A stretch of DNA of 64,000 nt from Bradyrhizobium iriomotense (GCF_018130765.1 NZ_JAFCJZ010000020.1:1-64000), one strand, 5' to 3'; counted from the stretch's first letter, positions 53,479 to 62,142 are shown. Made by a program: numbers and translations. The notes: generated by a model from the sequence alone, not told the origin.

Positions 53479-55026
53479 CTAACGCGTCTTGATGAAGCAC
53501 ATGCCGATGCGGCGCGAGGCCGCGGCAGCCTGACAGGTCAAGCCTGTAGCACAGCTCCATGACGTAAAACTCTTGTCCCGCGTTCCCGATCCCGCATCTT
53601 GCAGGGAACAATGCGCGCCCCAGCCGTCCTGATATTCGGTGCCGGCGAGCTCGGCGCTGCCGCGGGTTTGCGGCCGGCTGGCAAATCCGCGTGAGAAATC
53701 AGGACGTCTGTCCGCGGCAAACGCAGTCAGGATGTCGCGGCGGCGTACCTGGTCGCCGACAAAATGCGGCGAGGCCGGCACGATGGTGGAGTTGGACGGC
53801 TTGTCGGCGAGCCAGTCGACACCCGGAAAGTGGAAGCCGCCGATGCCGCGGGTCTGGTGGCAGCCGGCGCAGGTGACGTCGTTGAGGCGGCGCTGGAAGC
53901 CCGCGACCGAGCGGATGTTCTGCAGGTCACCGCGCGCAGCAGCCTGCTTCAGCGCGCCGACCACGTCGTTGTCACTGAATACCGGCGCCTCCTTGCCCTC
54001 CCCTTTTCCCTCCCCTTGCATCATGCCGAATTCCGGCTGCAGCGCGGACGCATCGAGACCCGCCGGCGTCGGCACGACCGCAGCCCTGGCCAGGAATCTC
54101 TCGGGGATCAGCACCGTGCCGCGATCGAACTCGCGAAGATTCTCGGGCGCGAGCAGCCAGGACTTGAATTCGCGCCGGAGATCATTGTCGGCAAGAATCC
54201 TGTCGCGGTCGATCTGGTTCTCCAGCGTCGATTCCTCGAACGTCTTCGTTGCGGCGTTGTACTTGAACACCTTCAGCAGATAGTCCGAGCGGAAATCGTG
54301 CAGCGCCGATTTCGGTGCGATCGAGATCTGGATGTTGGTCTCGATGCGGTCGAGCATCGCATCATGAGGATGGAAGCCGCCGCCGATCAGACCCCGCCAG
54401 TCGCCATTGTCGAGCCAGCGCCGCGCGACCTCGGCGCAACTGACCGGCTTGCCGCTCCCATCCGTCTGGCGCGCATCGCGCGCCTTCATTACCAGATTGA
54501 ACGTCATCGGCAGGCGCGTCGCCGTCTTGGCCCCGTCAGGCCCGGCGTCGAAGCGCGCCAGCCGATAGATCAGGCGGATCTCGCCGCAGGACTCCTCCGA
54601 CACATAGGCGCGGTCCATGCGGTTGACGATACCGGCCAGCACGAAACGCATGTTGGGAGATTTCAGCACCGCCCGGTCGAACAGCTGCACGTCAAAGCCT
54701 TCGCCGACGCCGATGGTCTCGGTCGGCCAGGTCGCTTTCTGCTGCGCGATGTAGCGGTCGAACTCCGCGTCGATCGCGGGCGGAATGTCCTTCAGCTGCG
54801 GCAGCCACGAGAACAGCAGATCGTTCGTCAGCGGAAAATTCGCATTGCGCTCCGGCCATAGCAGCCGCGAGATCGTCAGCACGTCGTCCTGATCGAGCTT
54901 GCGCAGGAGATCGGGATCGGTGACCGCCGTGCCGCGCGTGAGCTGCGCGTTCTCAGCCGCTGAGAGCGACATAACGCCGCCGAACAACACGACGACAGCA
55001 ACGAGAATTCGCAACGCGCGGCTCAT
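53479..55026 (-). CDS. Exported protein with one c-type haem motif, function unknown
   Basis: A 515-residue protein with a signal peptide (MSRALRILVAVVVLFGGVMS, cleavage near residue 24). Most of the chain is not assignable, but a CAGCH haem-binding motif stands near residue 390 (LNDVTCAGCHQTRGIGGFHF), so it is probably a periplasmic cytochrome c-like protein. Residues 120-330 include LAGIVNRMDRAYVSEESCGE and FHPHDAMLDRIETNIQ. The last 60 residues contain three more cysteines (HCSLQDAG, SWSCATGLTC), perhaps for disulfides. A single gene without operon partners; a hairpin terminator for the next gene lies 40 bases upstream. The family is unknown to me. Confidence 0.8.
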   Translation of the reverse strand: MSRALRILVAVVVLFGGVMSLSAAENAQLTRGTAVTDPDLLRKLDQDDVLTISRLLWPERNANFPLTNDLLFSWLPQLKDIPPAIDAEFDRYIAQQKATWPTETIGVGEGFDVQLFDRAVLKSPNMRFVLAGIVNRMDRAYVSEESCGEIRLIYRLARFDAGPDGAKTATRLPMTFNLVMKARDARQTDGSGKPVSCAEVARRWLDNGDWRGLIGGGFHPHDAMLDRIETNIQISIAPKSALHDFRSDYLLKVFKYNAATKTFEESTLENQIDRDRILADNDLRREFKSWLLAPENLREFDRGTVLIPERFLARAAVVPTPAGLDASALQPEFGMMQGEGKGEGKEAPVFSDNDVVGALKQAAARGDLQNIRSVAGFQRRLNDVTCAGCHQTRGIGGFHFPGVDWLADKPSNSTIVPASPHFVGDQVRRRDILTAFAADRRPDFSRGFASRPQTRGSAELAGTEYQDGWGAHCSLQDAGSGTRDKSFTSWSCATGLTCQAAAASRRIGMCFIKTR

Positions 55027-55064
55027 GCCTTCAGTAACACCGCGCGGGCGGGCCTATTCAAGCA

Positions 55065-55098
55065 AAAAGGCGCTTCACATGGAGGTGAAGCGCCTTTT
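55065..55098 (-). terminator. Rho-independent-type hairpin
   Basis: AAAAGGCGCTTCAC (55065-55078) and GTGAAGCGCCTTTT (55085-55098) form a perfect 14-bp stem with loop ATGGAG. It lies just downstream of the stop of the minus-strand gene at 55120. On the minus strand the 3' arm ends in four T plus one more T, so it is a plausible terminator for that gene. Confidence 0.85.
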
Positions 55099-55119
55099 CG
55101 AAAGTCGGATATCGAACGC

Positions 55120-56085
55120 TTAGCGTGCGACGATCAGGCCCTTGCTGGTGACGACCACCCAGCGACCGTCCTGGCGGCGGATCGCGTCGACGCGGCCGAC
55201 GCCGGGGATGGGATCGCCGGCATAGACCTCGTAGAGGCCGTCGCGGCCCTCGATCAGCGCGCCGCCATTGGCGACGTCGCGCAGCCTCCAGCCTTCGAGC
55301 GTCGGCAGGCGGCCGACCTCGGTCTTGGGCGCGGCGGGTGCGGCAGCCGCGGTCGCAACCTGGGCCGGAGCGATCGAACCGGTGGTCTCCTTGGCGGGGG
55401 CAGCAGCGGCCTGCGCGGGAGCGGCAAGCGGCGTGGCGCGGAGCTTGTCGACGGTCTCGGACAGTTTTGCGAGCTTGGCCATCGGCTCGGCCTGTGCCTT
55501 CTCGAGCTTGTCGAGACGGTCATTGGCCCGGTTGAACTGGCTGAGGCCGGTCTTGGAGCTGTGCTCGACATTCGCCTTGAGCGCGACGAGATCGGCATCG
55601 ATCCGCGCGACGGACGCATCCAGCGCACTGGTGTCGACGACCTGCGCCGGCGCCTGGGCCGGGGCGGCGAAATGCATCATGCCGGCCGTTGCCAACGCGC
55701 CGCTGATCGCGCCGACGCTGGCGGCGATCGCCACCACGGCGGCCATGGCCGAGAGGCGACGCTTGCTGCCGGTCTCGCGCGGCTCATCCGCCTTCACATG
55801 CGGGGCAAACTCCTCGCGTTCCCAGGCCCGGTCGGCAGGCGGCATGACGATGAGCTTGCCGAGCTTCGGTTCGGGCTTGGCTTCAGCCTTCGGCTCCGCC
55901 TTGGCCTCGACCTTCGGCACCTCGATCTTCGGCGGTTCGACCTTGATCAGGTCGGGCTTGGGCGGCGCCTCGTGGTCGGGGGCGATCGAGGGGGCCTCGA
56001 TCCCGGCAGCCTCGACGGCCTGCGGCGCGGTCGCTTCAACGACGCCGTTTTCCTGGGCAGCCTGCTCGGGCATTGGTTCGCTCAC
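55120..56085 (-). CDS. Membrane-anchored hypothetical protein with coiled coil and C-terminal folded domain
   Basis: A 321-residue protein I do not recognise. The first 110 residues are rich in proline, glutamate, lysine and alanine (VEPPKIEVPKVEAKAEPKAE), a disordered cytoplasmic part. A single membrane segment lies near residues 112-135. A coiled-coil stretch follows (about 150-215, including SQFNRANDRLDKLEKAQAE), then a proline/alanine linker and a C-terminal domain of about 60 residues (TLEGWRLRDVANGGALIEGR, GDPIPGVGRVDAIRRQDGRW). The topology suggests a bitopic protein with its C-terminal domain in the periplasm. The GTG start has GGAG upstream. The layout recalls proteins that tether the envelope, but I have no evidence for a function. 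Confidence 0.75.
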   Translation of the reverse strand: MSEPMPEQAAQENGVVEATAPQAVEAAGIEAPSIAPDHEAPPKPDLIKVEPPKIEVPKVEAKAEPKAEAKPEPKLGKLIVMPPADRAWEREEFAPHVKADEPRETGSKRRLSAMAAVVAIAASVGAISGALATAGMMHFAAPAQAPAQVVDTSALDASVARIDADLVALKANVEHSSKTGLSQFNRANDRLDKLEKAQAEPMAKLAKLSETVDKLRATPLAAPAQAAAAPAKETTGSIAPAQVATAAAAPAAPKTEVGRLPTLEGWRLRDVANGGALIEGRDGLYEVYAGDPIPGVGRVDAIRRQDGRWVVVTSKGLIVAR

Positions 56086-56283
56086 GGCTCAAATACTCCA
56101 GTCTGGATTGACCTTTTGGTAACTTTCATTGCTTGCGAAATCCTTACCTTCGGACCCGCTTACCGAAATTTTAGGAACTCATCCGGGGCCGAATTGGGCC
56201 GGGAAAGTGGAACCGGTGTGGCGGGCGTGAAACAGTTTGTAACCGGCAAGATGAACGGCGGCGCAACGGCTGCCTCCACATCA

Positions 56284-56360
56284 TCATTGCGAGCGCAGCG
56301 AAGCAATCCAGTATCCCTCCGCGGGGACAGTCTGGATTGCTTCGCTGCGCTCGCAATGAC
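56284..56360. repeat. Palindromic intergenic repeat, family C copy 2
   Basis: TCATTGCGAGCGCAGCGAAG at 56284 continues CAATCCAG and is inverted as CTGGATTGCTTCGCTGCGCT plus CGCAATGAC to 56360. Its arms are nearly identical to those of the copy at 27210; the centres differ. Confidence 0.88.
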
Positions 56361-56384
56361 GGCGTACGGAGCGACAGCCGGCGT

Positions 56385-56882
56385 TCACATCACCACCGGC
56401 GCATCCGGCAGTTCGTTCGCATGCGGGCCGCCCGGCGGGAAGTGCCTTGCCAGCTCGCGCGACACCGCCGCGATGCCGGCGATCACGCCGCGCTCGAACT
56501 GACCGGACCTGAAGTCGGACTCCATGGCGCGGCAAATGGTCTCCCAGCCCGCCGCGCCCACCTTCGCGTCGATGCCGCGGTCGGCGATGATCTCGACGTC
56601 GCGGTCGGCGAGCAGCAGATAGATGAGGACGCCGTTGTTGTGTGCGGTGTCCCAGATGCGCAGGTGCGAGAACAGGTCGAGCGCGCGCTCGCGTGCCGGC
56701 TGGTTGCGGAACAGGGGACGACCATCGAGCGCACCTTCGACCACGAAGCGGACCTGGCCGGAATGGGTGCTCTCGCCGCGCCGGATGGCCTGTTCGATGC
56801 GGTCGAGCGTGGCTGGCGGGAAGATCTGCCTTGCCCGCCAATGGTGCTGCACGAGATGCCTGGCAATGCGCTTGATGCTCAT
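56385..56882 (-). CDS. TPM-domain protein (short form)
   Basis: A 165-residue TPM-domain protein. The region IFPPATLDRIEQAIRRGEST opens the domain, with VRFVVEGALDGRPLF, RIWDTAHNNGVLIYLLLADRDVEIIAD and RGIDAKVGAAGWETICRAM following, which are the usual strands of TPM proteins. It has no signal peptide or membrane segment. Related genes sit behind a longer TPM gene and lemA, as here: the start lies five bases after the preceding stop codon. TPM proteins have been linked to photosystem II repair in plants and acid phosphatase activity; a bacterial role is unsettled. Confidence 0.88.
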   Translation of the reverse strand: MSIKRIARHLVQHHWRARQIFPPATLDRIEQAIRRGESTHSGQVRFVVEGALDGRPLFRNQPARERALDLFSHLRIWDTAHNNGVLIYLLLADRDVEIIADRGIDAKVGAAGWETICRAMESDFRSGQFERGVIAGIAAVSRELARHFPPGGPHANELPDAPVVM

Positions 56883-56887
56883 GACCG

Positions 56888-57808
56888 CTACCAGCTCCCC
56901 GAGGCGCCGCCGCCGCCAAAGCTGCCGCCCCCGCCGCTGAAGCTCCCGCTGTCGCTTGACGATGATCCGCTGCTCCAGCCGCCGGACGAGGAGCCGCTCG
57001 ACCAGGAGCCGCCGCGCGAGCGGCCCGTGCCCGGCGTGATCGCCGAAAACAGATCAGCGATGAAGCCAATGATGAAGCCGAGCGCACCGAGACCCATGGC
57101 CAGCGCAACGGAGCCGAGAATGAGCCAGGTCAGCACGGCGATGATGCCGCCGGTCGCCAATGATCCGACCAGCCGCCCCAGCATGGCCCGAAAAACCCCG
57201 CCGATCCCGATCGAGACGAACAGCGTCACGATGAACAGCGGTGCGAGATCGTCCAGATTGCCGAAATTCACGGTAGGCGAAGGCACCGGCAGCGGCTCGC
57301 CGTCGATGACGCGGGTCATGCGGTCGACACCGTCGGAGATGCCGCTGGCGAAATCGCCGGTCCTGAATTTCGGCGTGATGATCTCGTCGATGATCCGCCG
57401 CGCAGTGACGTCGGTGAGCGCACCTTCGAGGCCGTAGCCGACCTCGATGCGCAGATGCCGGTCGTTCTTGGCGACGATGAGGATCGCACCGTCGTCGATC
57501 TTCTTGCGGCCGATCTTCCAGGCCTCGGCGACACGGATCGAGAACTGCTCGATCGTCTCGGGCTGCGTGGTCGGCACGATCAGCACGGCAACCTGGCTAC
57601 CCTTGCGCGTCTCGAAGTCGCGCAGCTTTTGCGTGAGCTTGGCGATGTCGCCGCTGGAGAGCGTGCCGGTCTGGTCGACGACGCGCCCCGTGAGCTGGGG
57701 GACGGCGACGTCGGCGGAGGCGGGGACGGCTAAGGCCAGGACGAGGGCGACGACGAGGACGATACGCGACGATGCGGCCGAACAAGCCCGCCACAACCTC
57801 GCTGTCAT
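56888..57808 (-). CDS. YgcG-type TPM-domain protein, secreted or membrane-anchored
   Basis: A 306-residue protein of the YgcG family. A signal peptide (residues 1-33, ending VPASA) leads into the TPM domain (about 40-170: VVDQTGTLSSGDIAKLTQKLR, VLIVPTTQPETIEQFSIRVAE, GAILIVAKNDRHLRIEVGYGLEG). Then come hydrophobic stretches (around 195-215 and 225-265) and a glycine/serine-rich tail (SSGSSSGGWSSGSSSSDSGS). The gene is cotranscribed with a short TPM gene downstream and, after a palindromic repeat, with lemA upstream. Its start codon ATG (57808) is part of that repeat (57804-57904), so an alternative start is possible. Confidence 0.87.
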   Translation of the reverse strand: MTARLWRACSAASSRIVLVVALVLALAVPASADVAVPQLTGRVVDQTGTLSSGDIAKLTQKLRDFETRKGSQVAVLIVPTTQPETIEQFSIRVAEAWKIGRKKIDDGAILIVAKNDRHLRIEVGYGLEGALTDVTARRIIDEIITPKFRTGDFASGISDGVDRMTRVIDGEPLPVPSPTVNFGNLDDLAPLFIVTLFVSIGIGGVFRAMLGRLVGSLATGGIIAVLTWLILGSVALAMGLGALGFIIGFIADLFSAITPGTGRSRGGSWSSGSSSGGWSSGSSSSDSGSFSGGGGSFGGGGASGSW

Positions 57809-57904
57809 CGCCCGCGTAGGCGGGCGATCCAGTATTCCAGAGGTCGCAGTGTTTAAACCGAGAGGCCGCGGCGTACTGGATTCCCCGCTTTCGCGGGGAA
57901 TGAC
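57804..57904. repeat. Palindromic intergenic repeat, family F
   Basis: GTCATCGCCCGCGTAGGCGG at 57804 and GATTCCCCGCTTTCGCGGGG followed by AATGAC at 57904. The left arm includes the ATG start of the YgcG-type gene. It separates lemA from that gene. Only one copy of this family is seen. Confidence 0.75.
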
Positions 57905-57946
57905 GGCGGTGGGTGGGGCGAAGCGCATTCGCAAAACGACGCGTGC

Positions 57947-58555
57947 TTACTTCGACGGCGCAGGCGCCGGGTTGAAATCCACCTTCGGCGCGGTTGAGAT
58001 CTCCTTCTCGTTCTCGACCGAAAAATTCGGCTTCTCCTTGTAGCCGAACGCCATCGCGGTGAGGTTGCTCGGGAACGAGCGGATGGTGACGTTATAGTCC
58101 TGCACCGCCTTGATGTAGCGATTGCGCGCCACCGTGATGCGGTTCTCGGTGCCCTCGAGCTGGGACATCAGATCCTTGAACAGGGCATCCGACTTCAGCT
58201 GCGGGTAGTTCTCGGTAACGACCAGGAGGCGCGAGAGCGCGCTGGAGAGCTCGCCCTGGGCGGCCTGGAATTTCTGGAACGCGGCGGGGTCGTTCAGCAC
58301 CTCCGGCGTTGCCTGGATGCTGCCGACCTTGGCGCGGGCATTGGTGACCCCGAGCAGCACGTCCTTCTCCTGCTGGGCAAAGCCCTTCACCGAGTTGACG
58401 AGGTTGGGCACGAGATCGGCGCGGCGCTGATACTGGTTCACGACCTCGGACCAGTTGGCCTTGATCTGCTCGTCCTCGCTCTGGATCGCGTTGTAGCCGC
58501 AATCGGTCAGGCTCAGCGAAGCCAGCGCCGCCAGCACGGTCAGGATCTTGCGCAT
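57947..58555 (-). CDS. lemA: LemA-family protein
   Basis: A 202-residue LemA-family protein with one N-terminal hydrophobic segment (LTVLAALASLSLTDCGYNAIQ, possibly a lipoprotein signal with Cys19). A long alpha-helical region follows, with SEDEQIKANWSEVVNQYQRR, DLVPNLVNSVKGFAQQEKDVL and ENRITVARNRYIKAVQDYN, typical of LemA. Family members occur next to TPM genes, as here; their role is unclear but they are associated with membrane or cell-surface functions. ATG 58555 has GGGAG upstream. It opens the minus-strand lemA-ygcG-tpm unit. Confidence 0.93.
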   Translation of the reverse strand: MRKILTVLAALASLSLTDCGYNAIQSEDEQIKANWSEVVNQYQRRADLVPNLVNSVKGFAQQEKDVLLGVTNARAKVGSIQATPEVLNDPAAFQKFQAAQGELSSALSRLLVVTENYPQLKSDALFKDLMSQLEGTENRITVARNRYIKAVQDYNVTIRSFPSNLTAMAFGYKEKPNFSVENEKEISTAPKVDFNPAPAPSK

Positions 58556-58720
58556 TAAATTTCTCCCGGTGGAATCTGGCGCAAACTACCAGATTGAGCG
58601 CGCGAGACGCCAGACCTCTTGGAGACGCGAAAAGCAGCCGACTGACGCAAGCCTCTTGCCTATCCCCGGACGACATAGTCAACTCTCGGCAACAAAACGA
58701 AAAACGCCAGGGGAAACACG

Positions 58721-59575
58721 ATGTCCTCGTTCGAGACCATCCTCGTGGAACGGCCGGAGCCGGCGATCACCCGGGTCGTGATGAACCGGCCCGAGGCGCG
58801 CAACGCACAGAACCTACAGATGACCTACGAGCTCAACGCCGCCTTCGATGCGGCGGTGCAGGACGATGCAGTCAAGGTCATCATTCTCGCTGGCAGCGGC
58901 CCGCACTTCTCGTCCGGCCACGATCTACGTCCCGGCGGCAAGAACACCGCGGGCATCGATTTCCCGCCGATCGGAAATTGGGGCGGCTTCGCCGAGTCCA
59001 ATGCCCATGGCCGCTTCGCGCGCGAGCAGGAAATCTATCTCCAGATCACGCGGCGCTGGCGCAATCTGGCCAAACCGACCATTGCCGAGGTGCACGGCAA
59101 ATGCATCGCCGGCGGCTTGATGCTGGCCTGGGCCTGCGACCTCATCGTCGCCAGCGACGATGCGCAGTTCTGCGATCCCGTGGTCACCATGGGCGTCTGC
59201 GGCGTCGAATGGTTCGTGCATCCCTGGGAGCTCGGGCCGCGCAAGGCCAAGGAATTCCTGTTCACCGCCGACAGCTGGAGCGCCGAGGAGGCGCACCAGC
59301 TCGGTATGGTCAACCAGGTGGTGCCGCGTGCCGAACTGTCATCGCGCGTGCTGGAGCTGGCGCGGCGGATCGCAGCAAAGCCGTCCTTCGCATTGAAGCT
59401 GACCAAGGAAGCCGTGAACCGCTCAGTCGACGTGATGGGCCAGCCCGCCGCGATCGACCAGGCCTTTGCGCTGCATCAGCTCTGTCACGCCCATAACCTC
59501 CATGAGTTCGGCATGATCGTCGATCCATCCGGCCTGCATCCCTCCGTGCGCAAGCCGCCGACGGCCGCGGAGTAG
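58721..59575 (+). CDS. Enoyl-CoA hydratase/isomerase-family protein
   Basis: A 284-residue crotonase-fold protein. Oxyanion-hole segments are AGSGPHFSSGHDLRPGG and GKCIAGGLMLAWACDLIVAS, with VTMGVCGVEWFVHPWELG following and the C-terminal helical FALKLTKEAVNRSVDVMGQ. The family handles CoA-thioester hydration, isomerisation or hydrolysis. The large insertion after residue 65 (PGGKNTAGIDFPPIGNWGGF) is longer than in basic enoyl-CoA hydratases, seen in some subgroups. It heads a plus-strand unit with two acyl-CoA dehydrogenase genes, so it likely acts on the enoyl-CoA product of those enzymes. GGGG lies before ATG 58721. The substrate is unknown. Confidence 0.92.
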   Translation: MSSFETILVERPEPAITRVVMNRPEARNAQNLQMTYELNAAFDAAVQDDAVKVIILAGSGPHFSSGHDLRPGGKNTAGIDFPPIGNWGGFAESNAHGRFAREQEIYLQITRRWRNLAKPTIAEVHGKCIAGGLMLAWACDLIVASDDAQFCDPVVTMGVCGVEWFVHPWELGPRKAKEFLFTADSWSAEEAHQLGMVNQVVPRAELSSRVLELARRIAAKPSFALKLTKEAVNRSVDVMGQPAAIDQAFALHQLCHAHNLHEFGMIVDPSGLHPSVRKPPTAAE

Positions 59576-59580
59576 ATGCG

Positions 59581-60720
59581 ATGGACCTGAACCTCAGTGA
59601 CGAGCAGCGGCTGCTGCGCGAAAGCGCGGAACGCTTTGTGGCCGAAAGCTACGATGCCGATCACCGCCGCAAGATGACGAACGATCCGCTCGGCTACAGC
59701 CCCGATGTCTGGAAGCAGTTCGCCGAGCTCGGCTGGCTGGCGCTGCCGATTCCCGAGGAATTCGGCGGGCTCGGCGGCGGCGCGGTCGAGATCGGCATTT
59801 TGATGGAAACCTTCGGCCGCGGGCTGGTGTCCGAGCCCTATGTCGCAACGGTCGTGTTGGGCGCGGCGCTGATCGATCGATGCGGCAACGCCGCGCAGAA
59901 GCAGGCGAGCCTGCCCAAGATTGCGGACGGCTCACTGAAGCTCGCGTTTGCGCATTCCGAACGCGCGGCACGGTTCGATCTCGCCAAGGTCACGGCCACC
60001 GCCAACAAGACGTCGCAAGGCTGGCGCCTTGCCGGCAGCAAGATTGCCGTGCTCGACGGCCACGCCGCCGACGAGATCATCGTCTCCGCGCTGATCCATG
60101 ATCATCACGGCCCTTCGGGACGGATCGGGCTGTTCCTGGTGCGAGCAACGGAGCCAGGCCTTGTCATCTCCGACTATCCCCGCCTTGGCGGCGGGCGCGC
60201 CTGCAACATCGAACTATCGGACGTGCATCTGCCAGAGGACGCCCTGCTCGGCGATGGACACGACGCACTGCCTGCGATCGAATGGGCCGTCGATCGCGCC
60301 ATGGCCGCGTTAGGGGCGGAAGCCGTTGGCATCATGCAGACGCTGCTCGACACCACGCTGGAATACACCAAGATCCGCAAACAATTCGGTCGGCCGCTCT
60401 CGGCCAATCAGGTGATCCGCCATCGCCTCGCCGACATGGCGATGCAGGTCGACGAGTCGCGCTCGATGGCACTGCGGGCTTCGTTGAAGGCAGATAGCCC
60501 GCCGGTCGAACGGGCGCGAGCCGCCTCGGGTGCGAAGGCGAAGATCGGCAAATGTGCGCGCTTCGTCGGCGAGCAGTCGATCCAGCTTCACGGCGGCATG
60601 GGCGTCACCGAGGAGCTCGAGGTCGGCGCCTATTTCAAGCGGCTGGTCGCCTTCGACACGCTGTTCGGCGGCAGCGCGCATCATTATAGCCGCCACGCGC
60701 AGCTCGGCCGCTCGGCCTGA
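59581..60720 (+). CDS. Acyl-CoA dehydrogenase, first subunit of a likely heteromeric pair
   Basis: A 379-residue acyl-CoA dehydrogenase fold. Segments are LPIPEEFGGLGGGAVEIGILMETFG, TRKQFGRPLSANQVIRHRLADMAMQ-like residues near 270, and IQLHGGMGVTEELEVGAYFK in the C-terminal bundle. The last part has FGGSAHHYSRHA in place of the catalytic glutamate region of many family members, and the central FAD-contact segment is weak. Two such genes side by side (this and the next) recall the two-gene heterotetrameric dehydrogenases of steroid side-chain oxidation (FadE pairs), in which one subunit is partly inactive. The start lies six bases after the preceding stop; the next gene follows after 15 bases. 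Confidence 0.88.
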   Translation: MDLNLSDEQRLLRESAERFVAESYDADHRRKMTNDPLGYSPDVWKQFAELGWLALPIPEEFGGLGGGAVEIGILMETFGRGLVSEPYVATVVLGAALIDRCGNAAQKQASLPKIADGSLKLAFAHSERAARFDLAKVTATANKTSQGWRLAGSKIAVLDGHAADEIIVSALIHDHHGPSGRIGLFLVRATEPGLVISDYPRLGGGRACNIELSDVHLPEDALLGDGHDALPAIEWAVDRAMAALGAEAVGIMQTLLDTTLEYTKIRKQFGRPLSANQVIRHRLADMAMQVDESRSMALRASLKADSPPVERARAASGAKAKIGKCARFVGEQSIQLHGGMGVTEELEVGAYFKRLVAFDTLFGGSAHHYSRHAQLGRSA

Positions 60721-60735
60721 CACAAGGAGCGCATC

Positions 60736-61932
60736 ATGGACCTCACGTTCAATGCCGAGGAGCGCGCCTTCCAGAGCGAGGTGCGCGGCTTCATCGCCAA
60801 GAATCTCACCGACGAGATGAAGCGCGCCACCGCGCTGACGCCGTCAGTGTTCTCCGACCCCGACATCGGCATAGCCTGGCAGCGCGCGCTGCACAGGCAA
60901 GGCTGGGGCGCCCCGGGCTGGCCGGTCGAATATGGCGGGCCGAACTGGACGCCGGCGCAGCGCTGGATTTTCGAGACCGAATCCGCACGCGCCGGCGTGC
61001 CCAATGTCAATGTGATGGGCGTGAAGATGGTCGGGCCCGTCATCATCGGCTTCGGCTCGCCGGAGCAGAAGAATTTCTACCTGCCGCGAATCCTTTCAGG
61101 TGAAGACTATTGGTGCCAGGGTTACTCAGAGCCTGGCTCCGGCTCCGACCTCTCCTCGCTGAAGACGCGCGCGGTGCGCGACGGCGACGACTACATCATC
61201 AACGGCACCAAGATCTGGACCACGCATGCCCATCACGCCAACCGCATGTTCGCGCTGGTGCGCACCAGCGACGGGCCGCGCCAGCAGGACGGCATCAGCT
61301 TCATCCTGATCGACATGAAGACGCCGGGCATCACGACGCGCCCGATCCTCACCATCGGCGGCGATCACGAAGTGAACCAGGTGTTCTTCGACGACGTCCG
61401 CGTGCCCGTGGTCAACCGCGTCGGCGAGGAGGGCAAGGGCTGGACCTACGGCAAATATCTGCTGGAGTTCGAGCGCGGCTCCGGCATCGCCTCGGCCAAG
61501 CTGCGCGAGGGGCTGAAGGCGATTGCGGATCTTGCTGCATCTGATTTGACCGGGCGCGCGATCGATAGCCCTGACATCGCCACCCGCATCTCGGAGGTCG
61601 AAGTCGACATCGACGCGCTGGAGATGACGGAGCTGCGCGTGCTCTCGGCGCTGCAGACCGGACAGAATCCCGGCGCGGTGTCGTCGATCCTGAAGCTGCG
61701 CAACAGCGAGATCCGCCAGGCCGTGACGCGGCTCGGCGTCGACGTGATCGGCCATGACGCGCTCGCCGTCGAGCCGATGCGCCCGCTCTACAGGCTCAAC
61801 CACGAGCCGGCGATCCCGGAGGATATGCTGACGGTGGTGCCGGAATATCTCAACGGCCGCGCCTATACGATCTTCGGCGGGACGTCGGAGATCCAGCGCG
61901 ACATTATTGCGAAGATGATGCTGGGGATTTGA
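60736..61932 (+). CDS. Acyl-CoA dehydrogenase, second subunit of a likely heteromeric pair
   Basis: A 398-residue acyl-CoA dehydrogenase. Flavin-contact segments are YSEPGSGSDLSSLKTRAVRDG and GTKIWTTHAHHANRMFALVR, and the C-terminal signature is TIFGGTSEIQRDIIAKMML. The residue before GGTSEIQ, which is the catalytic glutamate in medium-chain enzymes, is Phe-Gly, so the base may lie elsewhere. ATG 60736 has AAGGAG upstream. The three-gene unit hydratase-dehydrogenase-dehydrogenase would convert an acyl-CoA to a 3-hydroxyacyl-CoA. The substrate may be a bulky or branched acyl-CoA; this is inferred from the paired gene layout. A palindromic repeat follows. Confidence 0.9.
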   Translation: MDLTFNAEERAFQSEVRGFIAKNLTDEMKRATALTPSVFSDPDIGIAWQRALHRQGWGAPGWPVEYGGPNWTPAQRWIFETESARAGVPNVNVMGVKMVGPVIIGFGSPEQKNFYLPRILSGEDYWCQGYSEPGSGSDLSSLKTRAVRDGDDYIINGTKIWTTHAHHANRMFALVRTSDGPRQQDGISFILIDMKTPGITTRPILTIGGDHEVNQVFFDDVRVPVVNRVGEEGKGWTYGKYLLEFERGSGIASAKLREGLKAIADLAASDLTGRAIDSPDIATRISEVEVDIDALEMTELRVLSALQTGQNPGAVSSILKLRNSEIRQAVTRLGVDVIGHDALAVEPMRPLYRLNHEPAIPEDMLTVVPEYLNGRAYTIFGGTSEIQRDIIAKMMLGI

Positions 61933-61960
61933 CGGGCGAGCGAGCGCGGCATTCTCCGCC

Positions 61961-62116
61961 GTCGTCCCGGACAAGCGCAAGCGCAGATCCGGGACCCATA
62001 ACCACAGGAAGATGTGGTTACGGGGACTCGGAGCTACAGGCTTTGCACAACAACCACTCCCTGTGGTTATGGGTCCCGGATCGGCGCGCGCTTATGGCGC
62101 GCTTGTCCGGGACGAC
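61961..62116. repeat. Palindromic intergenic repeat, family B copy 5
   Basis: GTCGTCCCGGACAAGCGCAA at 61961 and GCGCTTGTCCGGGACGAC at 62116, with inner ACCCATAACCACAGGAAG and CTGTGGTTATGGGTCCCGGA pieces. It lies tail-to-tail between the dehydrogenase and molybdenum hydroxylase genes. Confidence 0.86.
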
Positions 62117-62142
62117 AGCGGAGTTTGGGACGACGGGGAGAG

